Virus record (IMG/VR): IMGVR_UViG_3300046007_006301
Location: 1-28,642 of that record
Direction: 5' to 3' (one strand)
Length of the DNA: 28,642 nt
Origin: a virus
Positions within the stretch are counted from its first letter, which is position 1. Every line of letters begins with the position of its first letter. Made by a program: the position numbers and the translations under genes. Under the pieces are notes generated by a model. The model saw only the letters and a list, made by a program, of their open reading frames with translations, did no database searches and was not told where the DNA came from. Positions 16,515 to 24,168 of this stretch are shown piece by piece.

Positions 16515-17831
16515 TTAAATACCTACATATTGTTTAAACTGCATGTGTCTTAGGTGCCTTGGTTTGAGAGCAACACCTGCCTGAACTTGTGCTATGGCTG
16601 TTGTATCATTGTGAGGACCAGCCTGTGCAATTAATTTTTGAAACATTTTATATGCTTCACTCGATTTATCAAAGTGTTGTGTTTTATAACCGGCGTATTC
16701 AAGCTGACTCTTTTCTTCTTTAAGTTCCTGCTTTTGCTTATCATTCATTAAAAGAAACGGCAATTGTTCTTTCTCAACTATACCCATGCGTTCTTTAAAG
16801 TGTTTAGAATATCTTTTTTCAGATAATTCTTTTTTCTCGGGCATTTTTTCTTTATCTTGAAGCTTTGAAAAATCTTTAAATACTTTACGATTTTTTACTT
16901 CTTTAGTACCTTCTTTTTCTTCAGGTTCTTCATACCCATTTTCATTAAGTTTTATATCTTTTATCCAACGTTTCACTGTAGATTCATTAGCTAATTTTAA
17001 AGTAACATAATTCGAACCCCTGTAAACTATCTCACCTTGTGTTCCATCAATAGTAGTAACCATCTCACCAAGGTTAAACAATTCACCAGATATATATCTT
17101 TCCCTTAAATCCATTTTCTTACCTCTTGGCTCGCATGTGCCAGTTTTTTCATTAAAATATTGACCTACAGGGCAAACAATTTGGAATTCAGGAGTCATGT
17201 TCATCATGTATTTTGTGCCCTCAGGAGTAGCATCATCAAAACGATATGGATTTTCAAAATCCTCATTAAATCCCATACCTGTTCTGGTCTTACTATATAC
17301 TTGTTCTTTATCCTCGTCAGATAATTTAGATAATACGTTATTTTTAAATTCTTCTTTATTACCAGAAATAGCATGAGAGCGCATCTTAGTACCAGAAATA
17401 CCTTCGGTACCTTCAGCATCCGGGTCTCTTTCACCAGCGGAAACAACTTGTATTTTCTTAAAGTTATAATGACCTTCTTTGCCATTATACTTATTCAATA
17501 GTGTTTGGTATTCGTTAACTCGGTCAGATCCAGCTAATAAATGTAATTCATCATGCCCTTGATCGTTTAACTGTTTTGCTATATGTAAAATACTTGGATT
17601 AACAGGCGAAGATGATCCTACAGTAACTTTTTTACCTTTATAAGCTTTCTTTAGAAAATTAACTTTCTCAGATGACGAAAGAGGATTCTTTTTATTATCC
17701 TGCGAGTGCGATACAAAGATATGTGCTTTACCACCTACATTTTCCGCATGTTCGATGGTTTTATCAAATAATTTTTCATGTCCGACGGTTGGAGGATTAG
17801 CTCTGCCCCATGCTACAACTGCTATTGACAT
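16515..17831 (-). CDS. Nucleotidylyltransferase-like domain fused to virion modules
   Basis: A 438-residue protein. Residues 1-180 resemble the nucleotidylyltransferase superfamily that includes NMN adenylyltransferase: strand MSIAVVAWGRANPPTVGHEK with a modified HxGH site (TVGHE), FVSHSQDNKKNPLSSSEK, and GTEGISGTKMRSHAI as the ISSTxxR-like site. The remainder has CPVGQYFNEKTGTCEPRG (about 220-238), a small beta domain (GELFNLGEMVTTIDGTQGEI, GSNYVTLK) frequent in marine phage virion proteins, a charged linker, and an ending KPRHLRHMQFKQYVGI. Its late position suggests a packaged enzyme or a virion protein built on an enzyme fold. Activity is unproven because the first His of HxGH is replaced by Thr. 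Confidence 0.75.
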   Translation of the reverse strand: MSIAVVAWGRANPPTVGHEKLFDKTIEHAENVGGKAHIFVSHSQDNKKNPLSSSEKVNFLKKAYKGKKVTVGSSSPVNPSILHIAKQLNDQGHDELHLLAGSDRVNEYQTLLNKYNGKEGHYNFKKIQVVSAGERDPDAEGTEGISGTKMRSHAISGNKEEFKNNVLSKLSDEDKEQVYSKTRTGMGFNEDFENPYRFDDATPEGTKYMMNMTPEFQIVCPVGQYFNEKTGTCEPRGKKMDLRERYISGELFNLGEMVTTIDGTQGEIVYRGSNYVTLKLANESTVKRWIKDIKLNENGYEEPEEKEGTKEVKNRKVFKDFSKLQDKEKMPEKKELSEKRYSKHFKERMGIVEKEQLPFLLMNDKQKQELKEEKSQLEYAGYKTQHFDKSSEAYKMFQKLIAQAGPHNDTTAIAQVQAGVALKPRHLRHMQFKQYVGI

Positions 17832-17863
17832 CTATTTTCCATTAAAATATAAAGGGTTATTTT

Positions 17864-17871
17864 TATTTATT
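17864..17871 (-). promoter_or_regulatory. Late-promoter-like octamer AATAAATA
   Basis: AATAAATA, preceded by T (TAATAAATA), lies 33 nt before the ATG at 17831 in a 51-nt gap. The nine bases are identical to those in the gap before 22673. GGAAA supplies the ribosome site further down. Confidence 0.5.
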
Positions 17872-17882
17872 ATTCAAAAAGA

Positions 17883-19217
17883 TTAGTTATATTCTTCCCA
17901 AGATATAGCTCCTAAAGCATCATCATTATTAGTTGTTGCTTTAACTGCGACACAAAATACTGAAGGATATCCATTAATATTACTTGTCAATTGTAAACTA
18001 TGGTTATGTTCTTTTAAATTAATGGTTACAGGTTGAGCTGATGTACCTCCTACAAACATACCTTGCATTAAATCTGTACCACCTGCCCCTATAGATGTAG
18101 CATTTGCATTATATTCAACTACACTATCTGATCCAGTGGTTAACCAAGATCCTCCAATAACGTTAGCATTTTGAACTAATTTGTAAACGAATGGGGTAGA
18201 TTGTAATCCAAATAAATCTAATTTCGCAGGAACTACTACACTTCCGTAATTATTAGCTTTTAATCTTATAGCTAATAAGGGTCTAAATTCTGTTTGTAAC
18301 ATCTCCAAACCGGCAAGCGTGGTAGATGCTGCTCGGGTAACTACTGTAGGAGCGTATCCTCCTTCACTAATAACTGTATTACATATATGCTTCAAAGTAC
18401 TTGAAGTGTCTGTAACACCTATATTTTCAATCTCATATCTTACTGGTAATGTAGCGGTTGTCATATAGACATTTGATTCAACATTTGCATGATTAAATTG
18501 ATGACATACTATAAAATTACCATCTATAACAAATCCGGTTCTAACTGATCCTACACCAAGCCATTCTACGTCTGTCCAAAAAATTTGCGCTTTTGAAATA
18601 TCTAAGTTTAATCCACTAAGACCTGTACCATTTAGTTTATCACCGTTCCATTGGTTTTGAGCTATTCTCGTATCAACTACATCTCCTGTCACATAACTTC
18701 TTTTGACTATGTAGTTTACGTTGCTTTCATTCTCAAGAAAAATACCGTTTCTAGTATCATAGTAACCAACACGTTGTCTTAAATTTGCTTTGCCCTTATT
18801 CATTACAAATGTGTTTAAAGATAATAAACTTTTACCAGGTTGATATTGAAAATATCTTCTGGTTTGTCTATAAACTCTGTCACCAGAATTAGTCGATAAA
18901 TTCATAGATATACAGGCAATATTGGACTCAAATCTATAGCTTGTATTATTAGTATTACTCGTATCCCACACTTTAATATTATCACCAATACTAAAACTAC
19001 TATCAAATAAAGTAAATGGATTACTGACTCTTAATCTACCAAAAGCATCAGTTTGTGTAGGAGCAAAGAAACTTGTATCAGCAGTACCCTTTACAAAAAT
19101 AGGATTGGTATCAGAATTAGTTGTAGTATTTCTACTAATTGGTACAGCATTACCAGCATCATTTTTAATTTCAACTTCATTGGTGATAACTGTGTTGCCA
19201 CTAAACAAATATGTCAT
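17883..19217 (-). CDS. Virion structural protein, fibre- or baseplate-type
   Basis: A 444-residue beta-rich protein poor in charged residues and rich in Asn, Thr, Ser and Gly. Segments such as TDAFGRLRVSNPFTLFDSSF, YRQTRRYFQYQPGKS and RQRVGYYDTRNGIFLENESN are typical of a large structural protein conserved in marine T4-like phages. No enzymatic motif is seen. The ATG at 19217 gives a 4-nt ATGA overlap with the preceding gene and has GGAG seven bases upstream, so it is better than a TTG 12 nt earlier. It is followed by the largest gap in the late block before 17831. The exact location in the particle is unknown. Confidence 0.8.
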   Translation of the reverse strand: MTYLFSGNTVITNEVEIKNDAGNAVPISRNTTTNSDTNPIFVKGTADTSFFAPTQTDAFGRLRVSNPFTLFDSSFSIGDNIKVWDTSNTNNTSYRFESNIACISMNLSTNSGDRVYRQTRRYFQYQPGKSLLSLNTFVMNKGKANLRQRVGYYDTRNGIFLENESNVNYIVKRSYVTGDVVDTRIAQNQWNGDKLNGTGLSGLNLDISKAQIFWTDVEWLGVGSVRTGFVIDGNFIVCHQFNHANVESNVYMTTATLPVRYEIENIGVTDTSSTLKHICNTVISEGGYAPTVVTRAASTTLAGLEMLQTEFRPLLAIRLKANNYGSVVVPAKLDLFGLQSTPFVYKLVQNANVIGGSWLTTGSDSVVEYNANATSIGAGGTDLMQGMFVGGTSAQPVTINLKEHNHSLQLTSNINGYPSVFCVAVKATTNNDDALGAISWEEYN

Positions 19218-20026
19218 ACTATTCTCCAACCATTTCTATAAATCATTTGAATACCACCATTGTTCTGCATTAAAATGAATCCCCCTGGATCATTATCCAC
19301 ATTACCCAAAACAGTTATAGGATACGTAGCACAATTACCAGATTCATCTTTTATTATATACATTGTACCATTTCTAACTGCTGTTGGTAATGTTATAGTT
19401 ACTGGTCCTGCATAATTTACACCCAAGTAAAAATCTTTAGTTGTTATATTATAGGAAGGAAAATCTATTAATTTTGTTTCTCTATCTAATCTTGCTTCTG
19501 ACCCTGCACCGCCACCAGGGCCATGCATAGATATTTTACTTAACCATTGTTCTAAATATTTTAGCTTTTGAGTAACTGCTTTAAATTCAGAATCTACTTC
19601 TCTTGGTTCTGGTTTATCAAAGAATCCTTCAAGCTGGGTTGCTGTTGTGATTGATTCTGCGGCAAGTTCTGGGAGAGACTTTGGTCTAGGTTGTTCGACT
19701 TCTGATACTTCTTCGGGTTCATCATACTCGGTGGTATTTTGTTGTTCCTGTGTCTGATCCAAGTCATCAGTAGTCTCCAAAAGGGTTTCTAAATCCTCCA
19801 ACGAAGGAGGTACTGGATACTCAACAACAGGTTTCTTTTCAATTTTAATACCTTGAAAAGCCTCTGCCAAATCTTTTAATGCGGTGGACTTTAATGATTG
19901 CTTTACTGATGTCTGTATCTGTACATAATTGTTTACCTTTTCCAAATCTTTAGAGTCAACATCCTGACCAAGTTGTTTGGCTAAGTTAACCAATATAGCA
20001 GTTTCTTTGATAGATTTTATAGACAT
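19214..20026 (-). CDS. Virion structural protein with helical N-terminus and beta C-terminus
   Basis: A 270-residue protein. The first 75 residues are helical, then comes an acidic, disordered Pro/Glu/Thr segment (about 75-135), a predicted coiled coil (SEFKAVTQKLKYLEQWLSKI), a Gly-rich hinge (HGPGGGAGSE), and a C-terminal beta domain (DFYLGVNYAGPVTITLPTAV through IQMIYRNGWRIV). That beta domain resembles the short C-terminal domain of several phage fibre and tip proteins. It overlaps the next structural gene by 4 nt. It has no obvious Shine-Dalgarno of its own. Confidence 0.75.
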   Translation of the reverse strand: MSIKSIKETAILVNLAKQLGQDVDSKDLEKVNNYVQIQTSVKQSLKSTALKDLAEAFQGIKIEKKPVVEYPVPPSLEDLETLLETTDDLDQTQEQQNTTEYDEPEEVSEVEQPRPKSLPELAAESITTATQLEGFFDKPEPREVDSEFKAVTQKLKYLEQWLSKISMHGPGGGAGSEARLDRETKLIDFPSYNITTKDFYLGVNYAGPVTITLPTAVRNGTMYIIKDESGNCATYPITVLGNVDNDPGGFILMQNNGGIQMIYRNGWRIV

Positions 20027-20051
20027 AGTATTGACATGGTGGTACTATTTG

Positions 20052-20465
20052 CTATGAGCCTAGATGATAAGACTCAAATATTCTCGGATTACGCTTAGCA
20101 TAATTCCTCATTATTATACCTGCTAAAATATTTGCCTCATTTTCAAATTCACTGCCTGTAGCACCAGCTTCAGCAACATTATCAGGGGTTAATCTTCCTT
20201 GAACATCTTGTTTATAATGTACTAATTCATGAGCAAGAGTCCTATATACATCAACGATATGACGATCAGAAGTATTTACTGTTATGCTTTTAGCTCCAGG
20301 TGAATAACCCCCGAAGCTTCTATGTGCTAATGAATAACCTTTATCATTAAGCAAATTAATCTGTGGTAAGGATTCAAGTTTAAGTTCATCCGATACGTGA
20401 CTTAAAAAGTCTTGTAGATGAACTTTTGTCTTGTCCTCTTTAATGAAGTTTCTAAATGCTTTCAT
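20052..20465 (-). CDS. Zinc metallopeptidase-like protein (HExxH)
   Basis: A 137-residue protein with the zincin motif H79-E80-L-V-H83 in LAHELVHYKQD and a likely third ligand in SEFENEANILAG (E108 or E110). This order, HExxHYxQ then an acidic helix, occurs in small phage-encoded peptidase-like proteins. It might process a virion or host protein, but no substrate can be named. Its start overlaps the previous gene by 14 nt. A structural protein that keeps the fold without activity cannot be excluded. Confidence 0.75.
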   Translation of the reverse strand: MKAFRNFIKEDKTKVHLQDFLSHVSDELKLESLPQINLLNDKGYSLAHRSFGGYSPGAKSITVNTSDRHIVDVYRTLAHELVHYKQDVQGRLTPDNVAEAGATGSEFENEANILAGIIMRNYAKRNPRIFESYHLGS

Positions 20466-21633
20466 CTAAAAAGTTCTTTCTTGAAAATTCGCCTCGGTTA
20501 ACAACCTTAGCAACATTATCTAAACCATCCCCGCCTTGGAATTTAACAACGTATCCTTCTGGATGTGTTTGTTCACCTTTAATATTATGTTCGTAGTGTT
20601 GTTGACCTTCATTCATAGCATCGACCATTTGATTCTTTGCAGTATCAAGATGCGTATGTGCTTTGAATAGATGTTTAAAATTGTTTACATTTAAATCAAT
20701 ATGCATCAATGAATCATTCATTTCTTTTGTTTTTATATCCTTAGTAGCTTGTCTCTTTACTTTATCAACCGCACTCTGCATTCTTTTAGCAACATGGCTT
20801 CTATAACCAGATACAGTAGGATTTTTACCAGTTTTAACTATACTATTAATATAGGTTTGTAAATGATCTGTATGACCGGCAACTAAATTGTCGTGATCTT
20901 CTATTTTACCTATAGCTTCTTTTGCTTTATTAAAGTGTAGATCAAAGGTGTTTTGTTTCTGTTCATCATAATTAAACATTGATCTGTTAGCATAATTATT
21001 AAAAATATGCACATCATCACTGTGAGGAAACTTACTAGGATGGACGTTGAATTCTGGATTTTCTTTATCTATTCTTGTATGCAGGGCAACACTTATCTTA
21101 GCTTTGTTTAATTTTTTACCCTCATCTGTATTCTTATCTATACCATATTCAATAGTATTTTCTTTAAATTTTACCTTGTTGCCTTCAGTACTTATTGTCC
21201 CATTTTGTTTAGAACCCATGAAGTCGCCTTGCATAATACCATGCTGGGGTCTAACTACTTTACTACCATGTTCAAGTAACTGATGCATCTTGTCACGTAG
21301 AGTTGGATTATGTGAGTATAAATTATCAACATCGTCATGTGTGAATGCCCATCCTCTGGCAGCACCTTTATAAGCTACTCCGAATTTATATTGCCCATCT
21401 GATGGATCAACAAGATGCCCGGCATTAAATGCCGGAGAACCATCTGCTTTAATACTTATACTTTCTACTTTAGATTTTTCGTTCTTTAGATACTTATGCA
21501 GATTATCTAAACGATCTAATTCGTCAGTAGTATCTTTGCTACTGTAGAAGTGACTTTCACCTGCAAGATGTCGCAGGTGTGGAATCGACGCATTCTTTTC
21601 TTCAGAAAGAAATAATGTAAAATTGTTTATCAT
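20452..21633 (-). CDS. DUF6267-like protein with ligase/nucleotidyltransferase-like motifs
   Basis: A 393-residue protein that I place in the DUF6267 family of T4-like marine phages, of unknown function. It contains motifs in the order found in covalent nucleotidyltransferases (DNA and RNA ligases): K62-A-D64-G65 in ISIKADGSPAFNAG, like the KxDG nucleotide-accepting motif; QGDFMG at 135-140, at the place of the DGE-type motif III; and E359-G-Y-V-V-K364, like motif IV EGxVxK. A basic helical middle region separates the last two. The comparison is by eye. It overlaps both neighbours and belongs to the first late transcript. Confidence 0.75.
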   Translation of the reverse strand: MINNFTLFLSEEKNASIPHLRHLAGESHFYSSKDTTDELDRLDNLHKYLKNEKSKVESISIKADGSPAFNAGHLVDPSDGQYKFGVAYKGAARGWAFTHDDVDNLYSHNPTLRDKMHQLLEHGSKVVRPQHGIMQGDFMGSKQNGTISTEGNKVKFKENTIEYGIDKNTDEGKKLNKAKISVALHTRIDKENPEFNVHPSKFPHSDDVHIFNNYANRSMFNYDEQKQNTFDLHFNKAKEAIGKIEDHDNLVAGHTDHLQTYINSIVKTGKNPTVSGYRSHVAKRMQSAVDKVKRQATKDIKTKEMNDSLMHIDLNVNNFKHLFKAHTHLDTAKNQMVDAMNEGQQHYEHNIKGEQTHPEGYVVKFQGGDGLDNVAKVVNRGEFSRKNFLDESI

Positions 21634-22673
21634 CCGTGAATCTTAACTTCGTATGGTTTTTTAAGCGTTTTAGTTTTTTCCATATCAAGATGCCCCAATG
21701 TGCGTTTAAACGCATTAAGATGTTCGTCATTATCTAAATTTACATTACTTTTTTCTAATCCTTTTTTACCATTAGGTTGAAACATTACTGTTCTTGAAGA
21801 TTTATTTCCTGCTTGTTTTTCTCGTATAGTCCATTTACCTTTCCCCCGCAGAGAAGGTAATCCATGACCAGTTTCATCTTTTTCACCTACTTTATATGTG
21901 CCAAATCCTGATCCTACTTGTACAAAATGTGCATGATGGTCTTGAAGATAAGCATCTGCAGGGCTTAGATCTGGATGTTCAATAACAATATTTTTTGCTC
22001 TACCACTAGCTGTAGTTTCTACTTTAGTAGGTTCAGGTACAGCTTTATTCATATGCTCTAATATACCCGCTTTTTCAATTTCTGCAGCATACTTAGGTCT
22101 TTTTGATCTTGCATCTTCTGGAATGTGCCAACCTTTTTCTTTATTATGTCTAATTGTCAATTGTCCCATAGCTGCAGTAACATCTTGTTTAACCTCACCT
22201 TGGAATACATTATTTTCCCCCATTACTTTACCAGGATGTACTGTTTTCTTTTTCTTATTAATTACCATAACATCTGCGCCCGCAGTTGATCCAGCGGCAG
22301 TGAAATTTTCAGGCACCAAACCATGTTTTCGCATTCTTTCAACAAAATCTGATTCATATTTTGTGCCAAGATTTACTTGTTCTTCACCTGGTTTATGGAG
22401 TTTAGACACAGGGATATTAATTTCTTTTTTATCTTCACCTGAAACAACTGCATAATTTTTATTATCATTACCTTTATATACGGAATGAATTTTCACTTTA
22501 GATCCTGCAGGAAGAGACTCATGGGCAGTACCGACCTCATGTGTAGGTGTTTCCGAACCAACATAAGGATTTAAATATTTTGCTTTATGCCTTTCTGCTT
22601 CATTACCAAAACTCTTAATGAACCCTCTGGCTTCTATAAGATTTTGCATGAAATCTTTGAATTGTTTGGTCAT
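21630..22673 (-). CDS. PD-(D/E)XK nuclease-like protein
   Basis: A 347-residue protein of uncertain function. Residues 104-172 show a restriction-nuclease-like order: helix with E107 (KYESDFVERMRKHGLVP), AGSTAGADVMVI with D134, then FQGEVKQDVTAAMGQLTI with E160-x-K162 and Gln171. This matches the core E...D...ExK...Q of the PD-(D/E)XK fold. The N-terminal part has a small basic beta domain (SKVKIHSVYKGNDNKNYAVV) and the C-terminal part is basic. It is the first gene of the late block, after a terminator, with GGAG before the ATG. It could act in packaging, processing or host DNA attack; none of these can be decided here. Confidence 0.7.
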   Translation of the reverse strand: MTKQFKDFMQNLIEARGFIKSFGNEAERHKAKYLNPYVGSETPTHEVGTAHESLPAGSKVKIHSVYKGNDNKNYAVVSGEDKKEINIPVSKLHKPGEEQVNLGTKYESDFVERMRKHGLVPENFTAAGSTAGADVMVINKKKKTVHPGKVMGENNVFQGEVKQDVTAAMGQLTIRHNKEKGWHIPEDARSKRPKYAAEIEKAGILEHMNKAVPEPTKVETTASGRAKNIVIEHPDLSPADAYLQDHHAHFVQVGSGFGTYKVGEKDETGHGLPSLRGKGKWTIREKQAGNKSSRTVMFQPNGKKGLEKSNVNLDNDEHLNAFKRTLGHLDMEKTKTLKKPYEVKIHG

Positions 22674-22697
22674 TTTGACTCCATCGGAACGAATTTC

Positions 22698-22725
22698 ATA
22701 ATATTTATTAGTTCTAGAAAGTCAA
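22698..22725 (-). promoter_or_regulatory. Promoter region opening the virion block
   Basis: Two readings overlap. TTGACT (22725-22720) and TATTAT (22703-22698) are 16 bp apart and would make a fair sigma70 promoter. The octamer AATAAATA (22709-22702), preceded by T, is the same nine bases found before 17831 and lies 29 nt before the ATG at 22673, which fits a T4-like late promoter. Either would restart transcription just after the terminator at 22730-22751. Confidence 0.55.
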
Positions 22726-22729
22726 AAAG

Positions 22730-22751
22730 AAAGGGCACCGAAGTGCCCTTT
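22730..22751 (-). terminator. Rho-independent terminator with UUCG tetraloop
   Basis: On the minus strand AAAGGGCAC and GTGCCCTTT form a perfect 9-bp stem closing a TTCG loop, giving the very stable C(UUCG)G tetraloop, followed by CTTTTTG. It lies 15 nt after the stop of the winged-helix gene and separates that unit from the virion block. Confidence 0.9.
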
Positions 22752-22766
22752 GTTGCTATATGCTAA

Positions 22767-23015
22767 TTAAGCATTAAAAGCGGTGCTGCCAGTTGCTTTA
22801 TATGCTGCAGCAACCATTTTACGGCTTGGAGTACCAAGACGATAAGCAGATTTACCATTCTTAGTAGTATTAGTGTAAATAGCATGACCTTCTGCACGAA
22901 GCTCGCTAATACGAGGACGAATGCTATCCTCTTTACATCCTGTAAGACCTGCAAGTTGAGCAGGGGTAAATTGACGACCAGACTGTAGTACTTTCAAAAC
23001 ACGTGATTTAAGCAT
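22767..23015 (-). CDS. Winged-helix DNA-binding protein
   Basis: An 82-residue protein. Residues 1-60 fit a winged helix-turn-helix: helix LKSRVLKVLQSG, the turn FTPAQLAGLTG, recognition helix KEDSIRPRISELRAEG, and a wing AIYTNTTKNGKSAYRLG. It lacks any enzymatic domain and would act as a small transcription factor. It is co-transcribed with an omega-like RNA polymerase subunit, which makes control of transcription during infection a reasonable inference. GGAG precedes the ATG and a strong terminator follows the gene. Confidence 0.8.
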   Translation of the reverse strand: MLKSRVLKVLQSGRQFTPAQLAGLTGCKEDSIRPRISELRAEGHAIYTNTTKNGKSAYRLGTPSRKMVAAAYKATGSTAFNA

Positions 23016-23027
23016 AATTTCTCCATA

Positions 23028-23234
23028 TTATTTACTTCTCAGTTTCCTGAGATACTCTCTACCCACATGACCTTGTTCGATTTCTCTAATAGCAGTTACT
23101 GTGGGTTTATCTTTCGTATTAATCATTGGTCTTTTACCTTTACGCATTTCTCTTGCTCTTGCTGAAGCAATTAAAACCATATCGTAAATATTACCAATTT
23201 TATTTGCTGCTACTTGTGATGTGATACGAGCCAT
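23028..23234 (-). CDS. RNA polymerase omega subunit-like protein
   Basis: A 68-residue protein that matches bacterial RpoZ along its length: MARITSQVAANKIGNIYDMV, LIASARAREMRKGKRP and KPTVTAIREIEQG correspond to the omega segments ARVTxxxxxxKIGNRFDLV, LVAARRARQMxxG and KTTVIALREIEEG. Omega binds the C-terminal end of beta-prime and helps assemble RNA polymerase. A phage copy could replace or supplement the host omega to redirect transcription; that role is inferred. It is slightly shorter than host omega, which usually has a longer C-terminal tail. Its neighbour is a winged-helix protein 12 nt downstream. Confidence 0.85.
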   Translation of the reverse strand: MARITSQVAANKIGNIYDMVLIASARAREMRKGKRPMINTKDKPTVTAIREIEQGHVGREYLRKLRSK

Positions 23235-23242
23235 ACAATCTC

Positions 23243-23716
23243 CTATGCAATTTTAAGTTCTTTTAAACGATCCGCTGCATAAGAGGCAGCAAACGCATTA
23301 GGTTTTACTAATGGAATCACATTACATGTTCCCTTAATATAGCCTACTGCTTGAGACAGAACGACATTTGAAACGTGGTCGTCATCTGGATTAATATCAA
23401 GATGTACTTCAACGTCTCGATCCACAAGGACCTCAGCCAGTTTAAGATATAATTCTGAGATTTTATAAACCTCATTCATGAGTCTAAATGTGGGCTTATT
23501 TGCCTTTTGATCGTAATCTCGTTCTGTTATTACTTCACCGAAAATTTTACATCCATGCTTGCCATTAATATGAACAACGATAGCAAGAATATAATCAGCG
23601 TACCAAACATTGTTTCTGCGATACCTTTCAGAATCACAACCAATGTAAATTTTAGTTTCTGGACTTTGACTTTCGATGAATTCTTTTACTTTGTTTAGAT
23701 CTAGTTTCTTGTTCAT
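23243..23716 (-). CDS. YkuK-like ribonuclease H-fold protein (DUF458)
   Basis: A 157-residue protein resembling the YkuK family. It starts the fold with KIYIGCDSERYRRNNVWYA, giving the acidic D28 at the end of the first strand, then ILAIVVHINGKHGCKIF, then EVHLDINPDDDHVSN with further acids, and ends KPNAFAASYAADRLKEL, the KPxxxxAS-xADR signature of the family. The acidic residues fit an RNase H-like metal site, but the biochemical activity of YkuK proteins is not well defined. It directly follows tRNA-Leu in the transcript, so the mRNA must be separated from the tRNA by processing. Confidence 0.8.
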   Translation of the reverse strand: MNKKLDLNKVKEFIESQSPETKIYIGCDSERYRRNNVWYADYILAIVVHINGKHGCKIFGEVITERDYDQKANKPTFRLMNEVYKISELYLKLAEVLVDRDVEVHLDINPDDDHVSNVVLSQAVGYIKGTCNVIPLVKPNAFAASYAADRLKELKIA

Positions 23717-23721
23717 GTTAT

Positions 23722-23810
23722 TGGTGCCCGAGGCCGGGATCGAACCAGCACGCTACTATCTTCGCGAGAGATTTTAAGTCTCTTGTGTCTACCTATTTCA
23801 CCACTCGGGC
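23722..23810 (-). tRNA. tRNA-Leu (UAA)
   Basis: The cloverleaf is complete: acceptor GCCCGAG/CTCGGGC, anticodon stem AGAGA/TCTCT around CTTAAAA (anticodon TAA), a class II variable arm (CGC..GCG) and T-arm GCTGG-TTCGATC-CCGGC, with CCA encoded. It lies 6 nt after the MazG-like gene in the same transcript. UUA is a frequent codon in AT-rich genes. Confidence 0.95.
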
Positions 23811-23816
23811 ATTTTC

Positions 23817-24116
23817 CTATTTGTATTTTAGTTTATCATAGTCAATATTAATATCTGACCACTTCCTTAATTTATCAAACTTCTCATGCTTTAGCATATG
23901 AATATGTTGCATATCAATATAATCATGTGCTGCAAGCAATTCGATCATAGCAATAACATCACCAAGTTCTTGTTTAAACTTGGTAAGATTGGTTAAATTT
24001 GGTTCGTCGGGATGATGATTGAATTCGCCGAAACGACGAACCTTACTGACCATTTGAATTACTTCTGCACATTCTTCCTGCAGAATACTCATAATCTCAT
24101 CTATTTGCTTGTCCAT
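23817..24116 (-). CDS. Small MazG-like pyrophosphohydrolase
   Basis: A 99-residue all-helical protein of the MazG superfamily: MSILQEECAEVIQMVSKV has the E-E-x-x-E pattern and QELGDVIAMIELL supplies E-x-x-D. The segment VRRFGEFNHHPDEPNL between the helices is typical of short phage MazG-like proteins. It probably hydrolyses nucleoside triphosphates; the substrate is unknown. It is the first gene after the strong promoter at 24140-24168, so it should be highly expressed early. It differs from the longer MazG-like protein at 5411-5791 and is not a duplicate of it. Confidence 0.8.
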   Translation of the reverse strand: MDKQIDEIMSILQEECAEVIQMVSKVRRFGEFNHHPDEPNLTNLTKFKQELGDVIAMIELLAAHDYIDMQHIHMLKHEKFDKLRKWSDINIDYDKLKYK

Positions 24117-24139
24117 ACTTTTCCTTACATTATATCAAT

Positions 24140-24168
24140 ATTATATAATGAAAAGGGCGCTGTGTCAA
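24140..24168 (-). promoter_or_regulatory. Perfect-consensus sigma70 promoter
   Basis: On the minus strand TTGACA (24168-24163) and TATAAT (24145-24140) match the consensus at all twelve positions with the ideal 17-bp spacer. The -35 box lies in the loop and 3' arm of the terminator hairpin of the preceding unit. It would drive the MazG-like, tRNA-Leu, YkuK-like, omega-like and winged-helix genes. Confidence 0.88.
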
